Below, piece after piece: positions 26,144-33,888 of a DNA stretch of 64,000 nt. The notes under the pieces were generated by a model. It searched no databases and was not told the origin of the DNA. It worked only from the letters and a program-made list of their open reading frames with translations. The DNA is from DATLGB01 sp038258425. GTDB lineage: Bacteria > Actinomycetota > Thermoleophilia > Solirubrobacterales > Solirubrobacteraceae. The stretch spans positions 1-64,000 of the forward strand of contig JBBSPV010000013.1 of assembly GCA_038258425.1 (NCBI GenBank), given 5' to 3'. Made by a program: the position numbers and the translations under genes. The stretch's first letter is position 1. Each line of letters opens with the position of its first letter.

Positions 26144-27013
26144 GTGCCGCGTCCCGTGCCCACCGTGCTGACCGTGGCGGGTTCGGACTCCGGCGGTGCG
26201 GCCGGCATCCAGGCCGACCTCAAGGCGCTCGCGGCGGCCGGCGTCCACGGGATGACCGCCGTCACCGCCCTCACCGCGCAGAGCACCGTCGAGGTCACCG
26301 GCATCCACGCCGTGCCGCCCGCCTTCGTCCTCGAGCAGGTGCGCACGGTGCTCGACGACCTCGGCGTGGACGCCGTCAAGACCGGCATGCTCGGCTCGGC
26401 GCAGACCGTGCTCGCGGTCGAGGCGGCCCTCGGGCTGCTGGCGCCGGGAACGCCGGTGGTCGTCGACCCGGTCATGGTCGCCGAGTCCGGCGCCACGCTG
26501 CTCGACGCGGAGGCCAGCGCGGCGGTGGTCGAGCGCCTGCTCCCGCTCGCCACCGTGGTGACGCCCAACCTCCCCGAGGCGCGCGCGCTGGCTCGCACCG
26601 CCGGCCTGGACGTGGCCGGCGCGGACGACGACCCGGCCGCCGTCGAGGCGCTGGCTCGCGCCCTGCACGGCCTCGGCCCGGCCGTCGTCGTGATCACCGG
26701 CGGCCATCGCGAGGTCCTCGAGGACGTCGTCTACGACGGCACGGAGCTGCACCGCCTCGCCGGCGAGCGCCATCCCGGGGGCGCGACCCACGGCTCCGGC
26801 TGCACCCACGCGTCGACGCTCGCCGCCCGCCTGGCGCTCGGCGACGACCCGCTCGAGGCGGCCGTCGCGGCCCGCGCCGCCGCGGCCCGGGCCGTGCGCG
26901 ACGGCCTGCGCGGCCTCGGCGCCGGTCAGGGCCCGGTCGACGTGCTCGGCGTCGCCGCCCGCGCGCGCCAGAGCGCCCGCCATCCGCCGGAGCCTGCAAC
27001 GGATCTGTCATGA
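26144..27013 (+). CDS. thiD: Hydroxymethylpyrimidine/phosphomethylpyrimidine kinase
   Basis: 289-aa ribokinase-fold kinase phosphorylating HMP and HMP-P for thiamine synthesis. Motifs: TVAGSDSGGAAGIQADLKALAAAGVHGMTAVTALTAQ, KTGMLGSA, VVDPVMVAESG, TPNLPEARAL and GATHGSGCTHASTLAA with the catalytic Cys/Asp-type anion hole. No thiE or thiM lies next to it. The ending is a little longer than the ~260-residue norm. Confidence 0.93.
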   Translation: MPRPVPTVLTVAGSDSGGAAGIQADLKALAAAGVHGMTAVTALTAQSTVEVTGIHAVPPAFVLEQVRTVLDDLGVDAVKTGMLGSAQTVLAVEAALGLLAPGTPVVVDPVMVAESGATLLDAEASAAVVERLLPLATVVTPNLPEARALARTAGLDVAGADDDPAAVEALARALHGLGPAVVVITGGHREVLEDVVYDGTELHRLAGERHPGGATHGSGCTHASTLAARLALGDDPLEAAVAARAAAARAVRDGLRGLGAGQGPVDVLGVAARARQSARHPPEPATDLS

Positions 27014-27023
27014 TCGCCCGTCC

Positions 27024-27275
27024 ATGAAGTTCCTCCGCATGCGACCAGGACACGGCGAGCAGCTGATCGCCGAGGGCGACCCCGCGGTGGACGCGGACGA
27101 GCGGGCGCTCGTGGAGGAGTTCCGCCGCCAGCTCGACGCGGGCATGTGGGCGGCCGTGCCGGTGCGCAGCCGGACCGGCCGCCGCGAGGCGACCATGGTC
27201 CAGCGCTTCGGCGACATCCCGCGCGACACCGACCGCGTGATCTTCTTCCCGCGGGCGGCGGGCGGCGCCTCGTGA
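27024..27275 (+). CDS. Small uncharacterised protein, coupled to the next gene
   Basis: 83-aa soluble protein, not recognised. It has a basic N-terminus (MKFLRMRPGH), an acidic helix (DPAVDADERALVEEFRRQLDAG) and a C-terminal strand-rich part (WAAVPVRSRTGRREATMVQRFGDIP, VIFFPRAAGG). GTGA overlap with the following gene indicates co-translation and supports its being real. It begins only 10 bases after thiD. Confidence 0.55.
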   Translation: MKFLRMRPGHGEQLIAEGDPAVDADERALVEEFRRQLDAGMWAAVPVRSRTGRREATMVQRFGDIPRDTDRVIFFPRAAGGAS

Positions 27276-27895
27276 TCGCCGCGCTCATCGTCACCGCGAT
27301 CGTCGCCTTCGCCCTGATGGCCGATACCACCGTGCCGGCCGTCGCGCGCCGCTGGGAGGGGCTGAAGGCCCGCCGGCGGGCGCACGCCGACGGCGTGCCC
27401 GCCTACGACCCCGGTCGCGAGCGCCGCGCCGAGCAGCGTGCCCGCGAGCTGCTGCGCTCCTGCGTCAACGACGAGGAGTGGGAGATGTACCGCGACCTCG
27501 GCTTCCTGCGCGTGTGGGGTGGCCAGGCCATGGGGCCGGAGGAGGGCTGGGACCTCGGCGGCGCGCCGTACGCGTACCTCGTCTACCCGCACAAGCCGAT
27601 CGTCGCCTACCTGCCGCAGACGACCCAGCTGCTCAACGAGTACTGCGTCGAGTTCCCGGACGACACGCGGCCCTTCGGCTCCGTCCGCCTCCCGGACTCC
27701 GACGACGTGCTCGCCAAGTGGATGGCGCTCAAGGGCGACGAGCAGCGCCTGATCGCCTCCGCGAACCTCCACCTCCCGGGCCGCCAGGTCGATCCGCGCA
27801 AGGTCGCGCGCGACCTCTGGCGGCTGCGCCAGTGGGAGCGCACCCGCATGGAGCGCGCCGCCCGCGCGCCCCGCGAGGCCTCCGGCCAGGCCTGA
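27272..27895 (+). CDS. Uncharacterised membrane-anchored protein
   Basis: 207 aa, not recognised. A single N-terminal membrane segment (VIAALIVTAIVAFALMA) is followed by a basic, Arg-rich helical region and a globular part with several Trp/Tyr residues (EEWEMYRDLGFLRVWGG, APYAYLVYPHKPIVAYLPQT, NEYCVEFPDD). Probably anchored with the bulk in the cytosol. GTG start coupled to the 83-aa gene. Confidence 0.6.
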   Translation: MIAALIVTAIVAFALMADTTVPAVARRWEGLKARRRAHADGVPAYDPGRERRAEQRARELLRSCVNDEEWEMYRDLGFLRVWGGQAMGPEEGWDLGGAPYAYLVYPHKPIVAYLPQTTQLLNEYCVEFPDDTRPFGSVRLPDSDDVLAKWMALKGDEQRLIASANLHLPGRQVDPRKVARDLWRLRQWERTRMERAARAPREASGQA

Positions 27896-27909
27896 CCCCG
27901 ACCCGGCAA

Positions 27910-27915
27910 TAAGCT
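27910..27915 (+). promoter_or_regulatory. Probable -10 element of ilvD (TAAGCT)
   Basis: TAAGCT ends 10 bases before ATG 27926, within the first AT-rich stretch (CAATAAGCT) of this region. Confidence 0.4.
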
Positions 27916-27925
27916 CCTCGGCGCC

Positions 27926-29605
27926 ATGCCGGAGGCTCTGGATCCCAAGCACCGCTCGCGCGCCCTGACCGACGGCCCGCACCGCGCGGCCGCACGGGCC
28001 TACCTGCACGGCATCGGCTTCGACGCCGAGGCGCTCTCGAAGCCGATCATCGGCGTCGCCTCGACCTGGATCGAGACGATGCCCTGCAACTTCCACCTGC
28101 GCGCGCTCGCCGCCCGGGTCAAGGAGGGCATCCGCGAGGCGGGCGGCACGCCGATGGAGCTCAACACCATCGCGATCTCCGACGGCATCACCATGGGCAC
28201 GAGCGGCATGAAGACGTCGCTCGTCTCGCGCGAGGTCATCGCCGACTCGATCGAGCTCGTCGCCGAGGGCCACCTGTTCGACGGCCTCGTGGTGCTCACG
28301 GGATGCGACAAGACGATCCCCGGCGGGGCGATGGCGCTCGCGCGTGTCAACGTGCCAGGGGTGCTGCTCTACGGCGGCAGCATCATGCCCGGCCACTGGC
28401 GCGGCCACGACGTCACCATCCAGGACGTCTTCGAGGCGGTCGGGGCGCACGCCGCCGGCACGATGAGCGACGAGGACCTCGCCGACCTCGAGCAGCACGC
28501 GAGCCCCGGTGCCGGCGCCTGCGGCGCGCAGTTCACTGCGAACACCATGGGCATGGTGTTCGAGGTCCTCGGGCTGTCCCCGGCGGGGTCGAGCATGGTG
28601 CCGGCCGAGGACGGCCGCAAGCCGGAGGTCGCCCGGGAGGCGGGCCGGCTCGTGATGGACGTCCTGCGCCGGGGACTGCGGCCGCGCGACATCGTGACGC
28701 GCGACGGCCTGGAGAACGCCATCGCCGCCATCGCCACCAGCGGTGGGTCGACCAACGGCGTCCTGCACCTGATGGCGCTCGCCCAGGAGGCAGGGGTCGA
28801 GCTCGGCCTGCAGGACTTCGACCGCATCTCGACCGCCACCGCCACGACCTGCGACCTCAAGCCGGGAGGCCGGTTCGTCGCCGCGGACCTGTACCGGGCC
28901 GGTGGCGTCCCGCTCGTGGCCAGGCGGCTCCTCGAGCTCGGCGTCCTGCACGCGGACGCGCCCACGGTGACCGGTCAGACGATCGGCGACATCGCCCGGA
29001 CCGCGGTCGAGGCGGCGGGCCAGGAGGTCGTCCTGCCCGCCGACGCCCCGCTCAAGCCGACCGGGGGCCTGGCCATCCTCGGGGGCAACCTCGCGCCCGA
29101 GGGGTCCGTCGTGAAGCTGTCGGGCCACGAGCGCCGCTACCACCAGGGGCCGGCGCGGGTCTTCGAGGGCGAGGAGGCCGCCATGGCCGCCGTCACGACG
29201 GGCGCCATCGAGGCCGGCGACGTGCTCGTGATCCGCAACGAGGGCCCGGTCGGCGGGCCCGGCATGCGCGAGATGCTCGCGGTCACGGCCGCGCTCGCCG
29301 GCACCGGCATGGGGGAGCACGTCGCGCTGCTCACCGACGGCCGCTTCTCCGGTGCGACGCGCGGCTTCATGGCCGGCCACGTCGCGCCCGAGGCGGTCAG
29401 GGGCGGCCCGATCGCCGCGGTCCGCGAGGGCGACACGATCACCATCGACGTCGAGCGCCGCCGCATGGACGTCGACCTCTCCGACGAGGAGATCGCCGAG
29501 CGGCTCGCCGCCTACGACGTGCCGGCGCCGCTGCACACCACCGGGGTGCTCGGCAAGTACGCCCGGCTCGTCTCCAGCGCCTCGGAGGGCGCCGTCACCC
29601 GCTGA
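27926..29605 (+). CDS. ilvD: Dihydroxy-acid dehydratase
   Basis: 559-aa Fe-S dehydratase of branched-chain amino acid synthesis: 2,3-dihydroxy acids to 2-keto acids for valine, leucine and isoleucine. Cluster cysteines are visible at Cys54 (MPCNFHLRALA), Cys127 (TGCDKTIPGG) and Cys199 (GAGACGAQFTANTMG). Also typical: SDGITMG, ATSGGSTNGVLHLMA and the C-terminal LLTDGRFSGATRGFMAGHVAPEA. Stands alone, not with other ilv genes. A strong hairpin follows its stop. Confidence 0.96.
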   Translation: MPEALDPKHRSRALTDGPHRAAARAYLHGIGFDAEALSKPIIGVASTWIETMPCNFHLRALAARVKEGIREAGGTPMELNTIAISDGITMGTSGMKTSLVSREVIADSIELVAEGHLFDGLVVLTGCDKTIPGGAMALARVNVPGVLLYGGSIMPGHWRGHDVTIQDVFEAVGAHAAGTMSDEDLADLEQHASPGAGACGAQFTANTMGMVFEVLGLSPAGSSMVPAEDGRKPEVAREAGRLVMDVLRRGLRPRDIVTRDGLENAIAAIATSGGSTNGVLHLMALAQEAGVELGLQDFDRISTATATTCDLKPGGRFVAADLYRAGGVPLVARRLLELGVLHADAPTVTGQTIGDIARTAVEAAGQEVVLPADAPLKPTGGLAILGGNLAPEGSVVKLSGHERRYHQGPARVFEGEEAAMAAVTTGAIEAGDVLVIRNEGPVGGPGMREMLAVTAALAGTGMGEHVALLTDGRFSGATRGFMAGHVAPEAVRGGPIAAVREGDTITIDVERRRMDVDLSDEEIAERLAAYDVPAPLHTTGVLGKYARLVSSASEGAVTR

Positions 29606-29648
29606 GTGACCGCAGTACCGGACGCCCAGCGTCCGCGGGTGCGGTCAC
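29606..29648. terminator. Two-tier hairpin between convergent ilvD and the hydrolase gene
   Basis: The outer arms GTGACCGCA (29606-29614) and its complement (29640-29648) are perfect over 9 bases. The inner arms CGGACGC and GCGTCCG flank a CCA loop. The right arm covers the stop codon of the minus-strand gene. The symmetrical position between convergent genes fits a bidirectional terminator. Confidence 0.65.
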
Positions 29649-30574
29649 AGGAAGTCGAGCAACTCGGCGTTGAACGCTTCCGGGAACTCGAGCATCGGCC
29701 GGTGCCCCGCCCCGTGGAGCACGACCGTGCGCGCGTCCGGGATCGGCGCCGCGATCGTCGCGGCGTCCGACACGCCGAGGATCGTGTCGTGATCGCCCCA
29801 CAGCAGCAGCGTCGGGCAGGCGATCCGCTCCAGCTCGTCGCGCAGGTCCAGACCGCGCAGCGCCCGCATGGCGTCGAGGTAGCCCGGCGTGCGCCGCGCG
29901 AGGCGCAGCAGCTCGACCTGGAGCTCCGGCGCCAGGCGCTGGGGCACGTGGATCCCCGTCCCCCCGACCGCGGTGGCCCGTAGCCGCGGCCGGCGCGGCA
30001 CCGGCGCCGGCTCGCCCGGCGTGCCGTCCCGCTGCGCGTGGGCCTCGGCCCGGCCCGCGAGGGCGACGAGGACCCGCGAGCGCCGGTAGGCGCCCCACAG
30101 CACCGCGGGCGCGGCCAGCGCGAGCCGCTGCACGAGCGCCGGACGCCGCAGGGCGAGCTCGGCGGCGACCAGGCCTCCGAGGGAGTGCCCGACGACCGCG
30201 GCCCGCTCGATTCCCAGCGCGCCGAGCAGCGCCGCGACGGTGCGGGCGTAGCCGGCGAGCGAGATGGGCCCGGCGGGCATCGGCGACCCGCCGAAGCCCG
30301 GCAGGTCGAGCGCGATCACCCGGCGGGTGGCGGCGAGCGCGGGCAGCTGCATGACCCACACCGGCCAGGCCGCGCCCAGACCGTGGACGAGGAGTACGGG
30401 CGGACCCTCGCCGAGCTCGACGAGCTGGAGCGTCTCGTCGCCGACGCGCACGGAGCGCCGGTGCGCGGCCCAGTCCACGTCGAGCCACGCCGCGCGCGGT
30501 CCGTCGTAGTCCGCCGACGGCCCCGGGCGCAGCAGGGTGCGGGTGACGTCGAGCAGCGCCGAGCGCGGGGCCAT
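29645..30574 (-). CDS. Alpha/beta hydrolase
   Basis: 309-aa alpha/beta-hydrolase fold enzyme. Nucleophile elbow GHSLGG, oxyanion region LLVHGLGAAWPVW, acidic residue in LLWGDHDTI and catalytic His in GAGHRPMLEFP. The start is set at ATG 30574 (MAPRSALLDV); the frame runs 23 codons further upstream without a convincing start. Substrate unknown; sequence type resembles esterases and C-C hydrolases. Divergent from the L,D-transpeptidase. Confidence 0.88.
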   Translation of the reverse strand: MAPRSALLDVTRTLLRPGPSADYDGPRAAWLDVDWAAHRRSVRVGDETLQLVELGEGPPVLLVHGLGAAWPVWVMQLPALAATRRVIALDLPGFGGSPMPAGPISLAGYARTVAALLGALGIERAAVVGHSLGGLVAAELALRRPALVQRLALAAPAVLWGAYRRSRVLVALAGRAEAHAQRDGTPGEPAPVPRRPRLRATAVGGTGIHVPQRLAPELQVELLRLARRTPGYLDAMRALRGLDLRDELERIACPTLLLWGDHDTILGVSDAATIAAPIPDARTVVLHGAGHRPMLEFPEAFNAELLDFL

Positions 30575-30626
30575 GGCGCGGCGAAGCCTACGCGGCCTGC
30601 AACTTCGCGTGCACGCGGGCGCGCCC

Positions 30627-30669
30627 TTGGCGGCCGTCCGCATGCCGGTCTAGAATCTCCGACCGGAGA
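30627..30669 (+). promoter_or_regulatory. Promoter and 5' hairpin of the L,D-transpeptidase gene
   Basis: TTGGCG (30627-30632), an 18-base spacer and TAGAAT (30651-30656) form a good housekeeping-type promoter. The leader then carries a 6-bp stem, TCTCCG-AC-CGGAGA (30656-30669), at its very start, 11 bases before the ATG. Confidence 0.55.
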
Positions 30670-30680
30670 CCCCACGACGC

Positions 30681-31718
30681 ATGCGCTCGAAGACCTTCAT
30701 CGCGGTCGCCGCCGTGCTCCTGGTGCTCCTCGTCGCCGCGGGCGGCGTCTACGCGTACGACTCGAGCCGCGAGGACCGGATCGCCGACGGGGTGACGATC
30801 GCCGGCGTCGACGTCGGCGGCCTCTCCGCCTCTCAGGCGCGCTCCAAGGTACACGCCGAGGTCGCCGGACCGCTGCGCCGGCCCGTCGTCGCCCGCTACC
30901 GCCACCACCGCTACACCCTGACCCCGAAGACCTCGAGAGTGACCGTCGACGTCGACTCCTCCGTCCGCGCGGCCGTCGAGCGGTCCCGCGACGGCGGCAT
31001 CTTCTCGCGCACGGTGCGCGGCCTCACCGGCGGCGACGTCGAGGCCGAGGTGGACCCGAGCGTCGACTACGACGCCCGCGGCGTCTCGCGCCTGGTCGAC
31101 CGGGTCCGCAGCGGGCTCGACCGCGAGCCGGTCGACGCGCGGGTGGACTTCGCCGGCGGGACGGTCGACCGGGTCGCCTCCCACGAGGGCATGCAGGTGC
31201 GGTCGGGCACGCTGCGCCGCCAGGTGACCGAGGCGCTCGTGTCGCCGACGGGTACCCGTCACGTCCGGATCCGGGTTCGCCACGTCGATCCCGACGTGAC
31301 CACGGGCGAGCTCGCGAAGCACTATCCCACGGTCGTCATGGTCAACCGGGGCGCGTTCCAGCTCTCGCTCTACAAGCACCTCAAGCTCGAGAAGTCCTAC
31401 CCCGTGGCTGTCGGGCAGATCGGCCTCGAGACCCCCGCCGGGCGCTACACGATCCAGAACAAGGCCGAGAACCCGGTCTGGAACGTCCCCAACTCGGCGT
31501 GGGCGGGCAGTCTCGCGGGCACCGCCGTGCCGCCCGGGCCGTCCAACCCGCTCAAGGCGCGCTGGATGGGCATCTACAACGGCGCCGGCATCCACGGCAC
31601 CGATTCCATCGGCTCCCTCGGCAGCGCGGCCTCCCACGGCTGTGTGCGCATGGCCATCCCCGACGTGATCGACCTCTACGACCGCGTCGACGTCGGCACG
31701 CCGGTCTACGTCCTCTGA
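30681..31718 (+). CDS. L,D-transpeptidase with peptidoglycan-binding-like N-terminal domains
   Basis: 345 aa, secreted or membrane-anchored by an N-terminal helix (residues 6-26). Residues ~40-210 contain a PG_binding_4/VanW-type module (ADGVTIAGVDVGGLSASQA...). The C-terminal YkuD domain has HGTDSIGSLGSAASHGCVRM with catalytic Cys321 and His319 (and His305), so it should cross-link peptidoglycan 3-3 or attach proteins. Family length and active site are intact. Confidence 0.93.
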   Translation: MRSKTFIAVAAVLLVLLVAAGGVYAYDSSREDRIADGVTIAGVDVGGLSASQARSKVHAEVAGPLRRPVVARYRHHRYTLTPKTSRVTVDVDSSVRAAVERSRDGGIFSRTVRGLTGGDVEAEVDPSVDYDARGVSRLVDRVRSGLDREPVDARVDFAGGTVDRVASHEGMQVRSGTLRRQVTEALVSPTGTRHVRIRVRHVDPDVTTGELAKHYPTVVMVNRGAFQLSLYKHLKLEKSYPVAVGQIGLETPAGRYTIQNKAENPVWNVPNSAWAGSLAGTAVPPGPSNPLKARWMGIYNGAGIHGTDSIGSLGSAASHGCVRMAIPDVIDLYDRVDVGTPVYVL

Positions 31719-31728
31719 GCGGCTCGCC

Positions 31729-32052
31729 TCAGCGCGACCAGAACGTCGTGTCGGCGTCCGGGGCGGGCCCGCGCGCGTCGCCGATGCCCACCTCCGCGAC
31801 GGACACCTCCTCCCAGCCCTCGGCCAGGAGGGAGGCGTGGTGCGGCGAGTGGCGAATGCACAGGGCACCGATGTACACGCCCCGAGTCGCCTTGCGCATC
31901 ACCGCGTACCACATCATCTGCGCGTCCAGCGTCCCCTGGATGCGAAACCACGGCCGCTGCGGCCCCTCGCGGGGATCGGCGAGCCCGGCCTCCGCGAGCT
32001 GGCGCTCGGTCGCCACCTGACCCGAGGTCGTGTCGATGAAGAACGCGGCCAC
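31729..32052 (-). CDS. Uncharacterised 107-aa protein
   Basis: 107 aa, not recognised. The N-terminus FFIDTTSGQVATERQLAEAGL, then AQMMWYAVMRKATRGVYIGALCIRHSPHHASLLAEGWEEVS gives an alpha/beta look with a His-rich centre. A minus-strand TATCGT (32066-32061) lies 8 bases before its GTG start, which supports a real leaderless gene. Its 5' end overlaps the assumed start of the xer gene on the other strand. Confidence 0.5.
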   Translation of the reverse strand: MAAFFIDTTSGQVATERQLAEAGLADPREGPQRPWFRIQGTLDAQMMWYAVMRKATRGVYIGALCIRHSPHHASLLAEGWEEVSVAEVGIGDARGPAPDADTTFWSR

Positions 32053-32986
32053 GAGCGCAGACGATAGGTCGCAGCCCCCGCGCCTGGACCCCGCCTGGCG
32101 CGACGCGCTCGCGCTCTTTCAGCGCGACCTGCGCCGTCGCGGCGCCGCCGAGCGCACCCGCCGCGCCTACGGCATCGACCTCGGCCAGCTCGCCGCCTGG
32201 GCGACGGCCGCCGGCGTCGCCCCGGAGGCCGTCGACTACCGGGCCCTGCGCCGCTACGCCGCTCGGCTGTCCGAGCGCGGGGTGGCGGCGACGACCGTCG
32301 CGCGCAAGCTCGCGGCGACCCGGCAGTTCTTCGGCTCACTGGTCGAGCACGGGCGCATGAGCGCGAACCCGGCCGACCTCATGCCCCTGCCCCGTCGCCC
32401 CGCCCCGCTGCCCAAGGCGATGACGGCCGCCGACGTCTCGGGCCTGCTGGACCGCATCCCCGCCAACGCCCCGCTCGAGCTGCGCGACCGCGCGCTGTTC
32501 GAGCTCGCCTACGGCTGCGGGCTGCGCGCGGAGGAGCTCGTGACGCTCGAGCTCGGCTCCGTCGAGTTCGAGGCCGAGGCCGTGCGCGTCGAGGGCAAGG
32601 GCCAGAAGACCCGGATCGTGCCCGCCGGCGAGCCGGCCCTGCGCGCCGTGCAGGCCTACCTCGAGCGCGGCCGGCCCGCGCTGCGGGCCGAGGGCGGCGG
32701 CGCGGGCGAGCCGGCGCTGCTGCTCTCGAAGTCCGGACGCCGGCTCTCCACGAGCGACGTCCGCCGCCGGCTGCGCGTGTGGGCGCGCTCGGCGGGCGCC
32801 CCGGACGACGTCCATCCGCACGCGCTGCGTCACTCCTACGCGACGCACATGCTCGAGGGCGGAGCCGACCTGCGGGCCATCCAGGAGCTCCTCGGACACG
32901 CGACGATCAGCACGACCCAGGTCTACACTCGGGTAGAGTCGGCGCGGCTGCGAGCCGCCTACTCGCGCAGCCATCCACGGGCCTGA
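32030..32986 (+). CDS. Tyrosine recombinase XerC/XerD
   Basis: 318 aa if started at GTG 32030. N-terminal SAM-like core-binding domain (FQRDLRRRGAAERTRRAYGIDLGQLAAWA), catalytic domain with Arg166 (GLRAEEL), Lys190 (VEGKGQKTR), His264-x-x-Arg267 (HALRHSYATHML), His290 (LLGHATI) and Tyr299 (TTQVYT). All active-site residues are present, so it should resolve chromosome dimers at dif. No dif-like site was spotted. The first ~20 residues are uncertain because this start overlaps the divergent 107-aa gene. Position before the WhiG-like sigma gene matches the actinobacterial order. Confidence 0.93.
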   Translation: MSMKNAATSADDRSQPPRLDPAWRDALALFQRDLRRRGAAERTRRAYGIDLGQLAAWATAAGVAPEAVDYRALRRYAARLSERGVAATTVARKLAATRQFFGSLVEHGRMSANPADLMPLPRRPAPLPKAMTAADVSGLLDRIPANAPLELRDRALFELAYGCGLRAEELVTLELGSVEFEAEAVRVEGKGQKTRIVPAGEPALRAVQAYLERGRPALRAEGGGAGEPALLLSKSGRRLSTSDVRRRLRVWARSAGAPDDVHPHALRHSYATHMLEGGADLRAIQELLGHATISTTQVYTRVESARLRAAYSRSHPRA

Positions 32987-32994
32987 CAGGGGCC

Positions 32995-33012
32995 AAGGAG
33001 CGGGGAACCCTG
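32995..33012 (+). promoter_or_regulatory. Shine-Dalgarno and CTG start of the WhiG-like sigma gene
   Basis: A perfect AAGGAG (32995-33000) is followed, after 9 bases, by an in-frame CTG at 33010. No ATG, GTG or TTG lies in frame between the end of the xer gene and the conserved IELRDLW segment, so the CTG is the most plausible initiation codon. Confidence 0.6.
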
Positions 33013-33795
33013 GAGACGAACGTCAAAGCCATCGAGCTTCGTGACCTGTGGCGTCGCTACAAGTCGACGGACTCGGATCGGGCGCGCGAACAGCTCGTGG
33101 TGGCGTACTCCCCGCTGGTGAAGTACGTCGCGGGCCGGATGTCGAGCGGCCTGCCCGCCCACGTGGAGGAGGCCGACCTCATCTCCTACGGGCTGATCGG
33201 CCTGATCAACGCGATCGAGCGCTTCGACCTCGGCCGCGAGATCAAGTTCGAGACCTACGCGATCACCCGCATCAAGGGCTCGATCATCGACGAGCTGCGC
33301 GCGCTGGACTGGGTGCCGCGCTCCGTCCGTGCCCGCGCCCGTGAGATCGAGCGGGTTCACGGCAAGCTCGAGCACCGGCTCCAGCGGACCCCGACCGACG
33401 ACGAGATGGCCACGGAGATGGGGCTGTCGGCCACGGAGTTCCAGGACGCGCTCGTCCGGATCTCGACCTCGACGGTGGTCGCCCTGGACGAGCTGTGGTC
33501 GGTCTCGGACGCCTCGGGCGACCAGGTCTCGCTGCTCGACACGCTGCACGACCCCGACGCGCCGGACCCCGAGAGCCTGCTCGACGCCTCCGAGCTCAAG
33601 GACCGCCTCGCCGACGCCATCAGCGCCCTGCCCGAGCGGGAGAAGCTCGTGATCGCGCTGTACTACTACGAGAACCTCACGCTCCGCGAGATCGGCGAGG
33701 TGCTCGGCGTGACCGAGTCGCGCATCTCCCAGCTGCACACCAAGGCGGTGCTGCGGCTCAAGAGCCGCCTGCAGGGCGACAACCTCCGCCCCTAG
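33010..33795 (+). CDS. whiG: FliA/WhiG-type RNA polymerase sigma factor
   Basis: 261-aa group 3 sigma factor. Region 1.2/2 (LVVAYSPLVKYVAGRMSSGLP, DLISYGLIGLINAIERFDLGREIKFETYAITRIKGSIIDELRALDWVPRSVR), region 3 (RTPTDDEMATEMG), region 4.2 (LTLREIGEVLGVTESRISQLHTKAVLRLKSRL). The opening K-A-I-E-L-R-D-L-W matches WhiG. It lies behind xer as in Streptomyces. No flagellar or anti-sigma gene is nearby. Start codon is probably CTG, which may reduce translation. Confidence 0.9.
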   Translation: METNVKAIELRDLWRRYKSTDSDRAREQLVVAYSPLVKYVAGRMSSGLPAHVEEADLISYGLIGLINAIERFDLGREIKFETYAITRIKGSIIDELRALDWVPRSVRARAREIERVHGKLEHRLQRTPTDDEMATEMGLSATEFQDALVRISTSTVVALDELWSVSDASGDQVSLLDTLHDPDAPDPESLLDASELKDRLADAISALPEREKLVIALYYYENLTLREIGEVLGVTESRISQLHTKAVLRLKSRLQGDNLRP

Positions 33796-33827
33796 GCCGG
33801 TCCGGCCGGCCGCGGTATCCGCGGGCC

Positions 33828-33856
33828 TTGACAAGCCCGGGGCGCCGCGCGAGGGT
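33828..33856 (+). promoter_or_regulatory. Probable promoter of the EF-G-like gene
   Basis: TTGACA (33828-33833), 17-base spacer, GAGGGT (33851-33856, matching only the A and final T of the -10). A strong GAGGAGAGGAGC ribosome-binding stretch precedes ATG 33889. Confidence 0.45.
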
Positions 33857-33888
33857 CCGCGCACCCGTCCCCGAGGAGAGGAGCTGGC

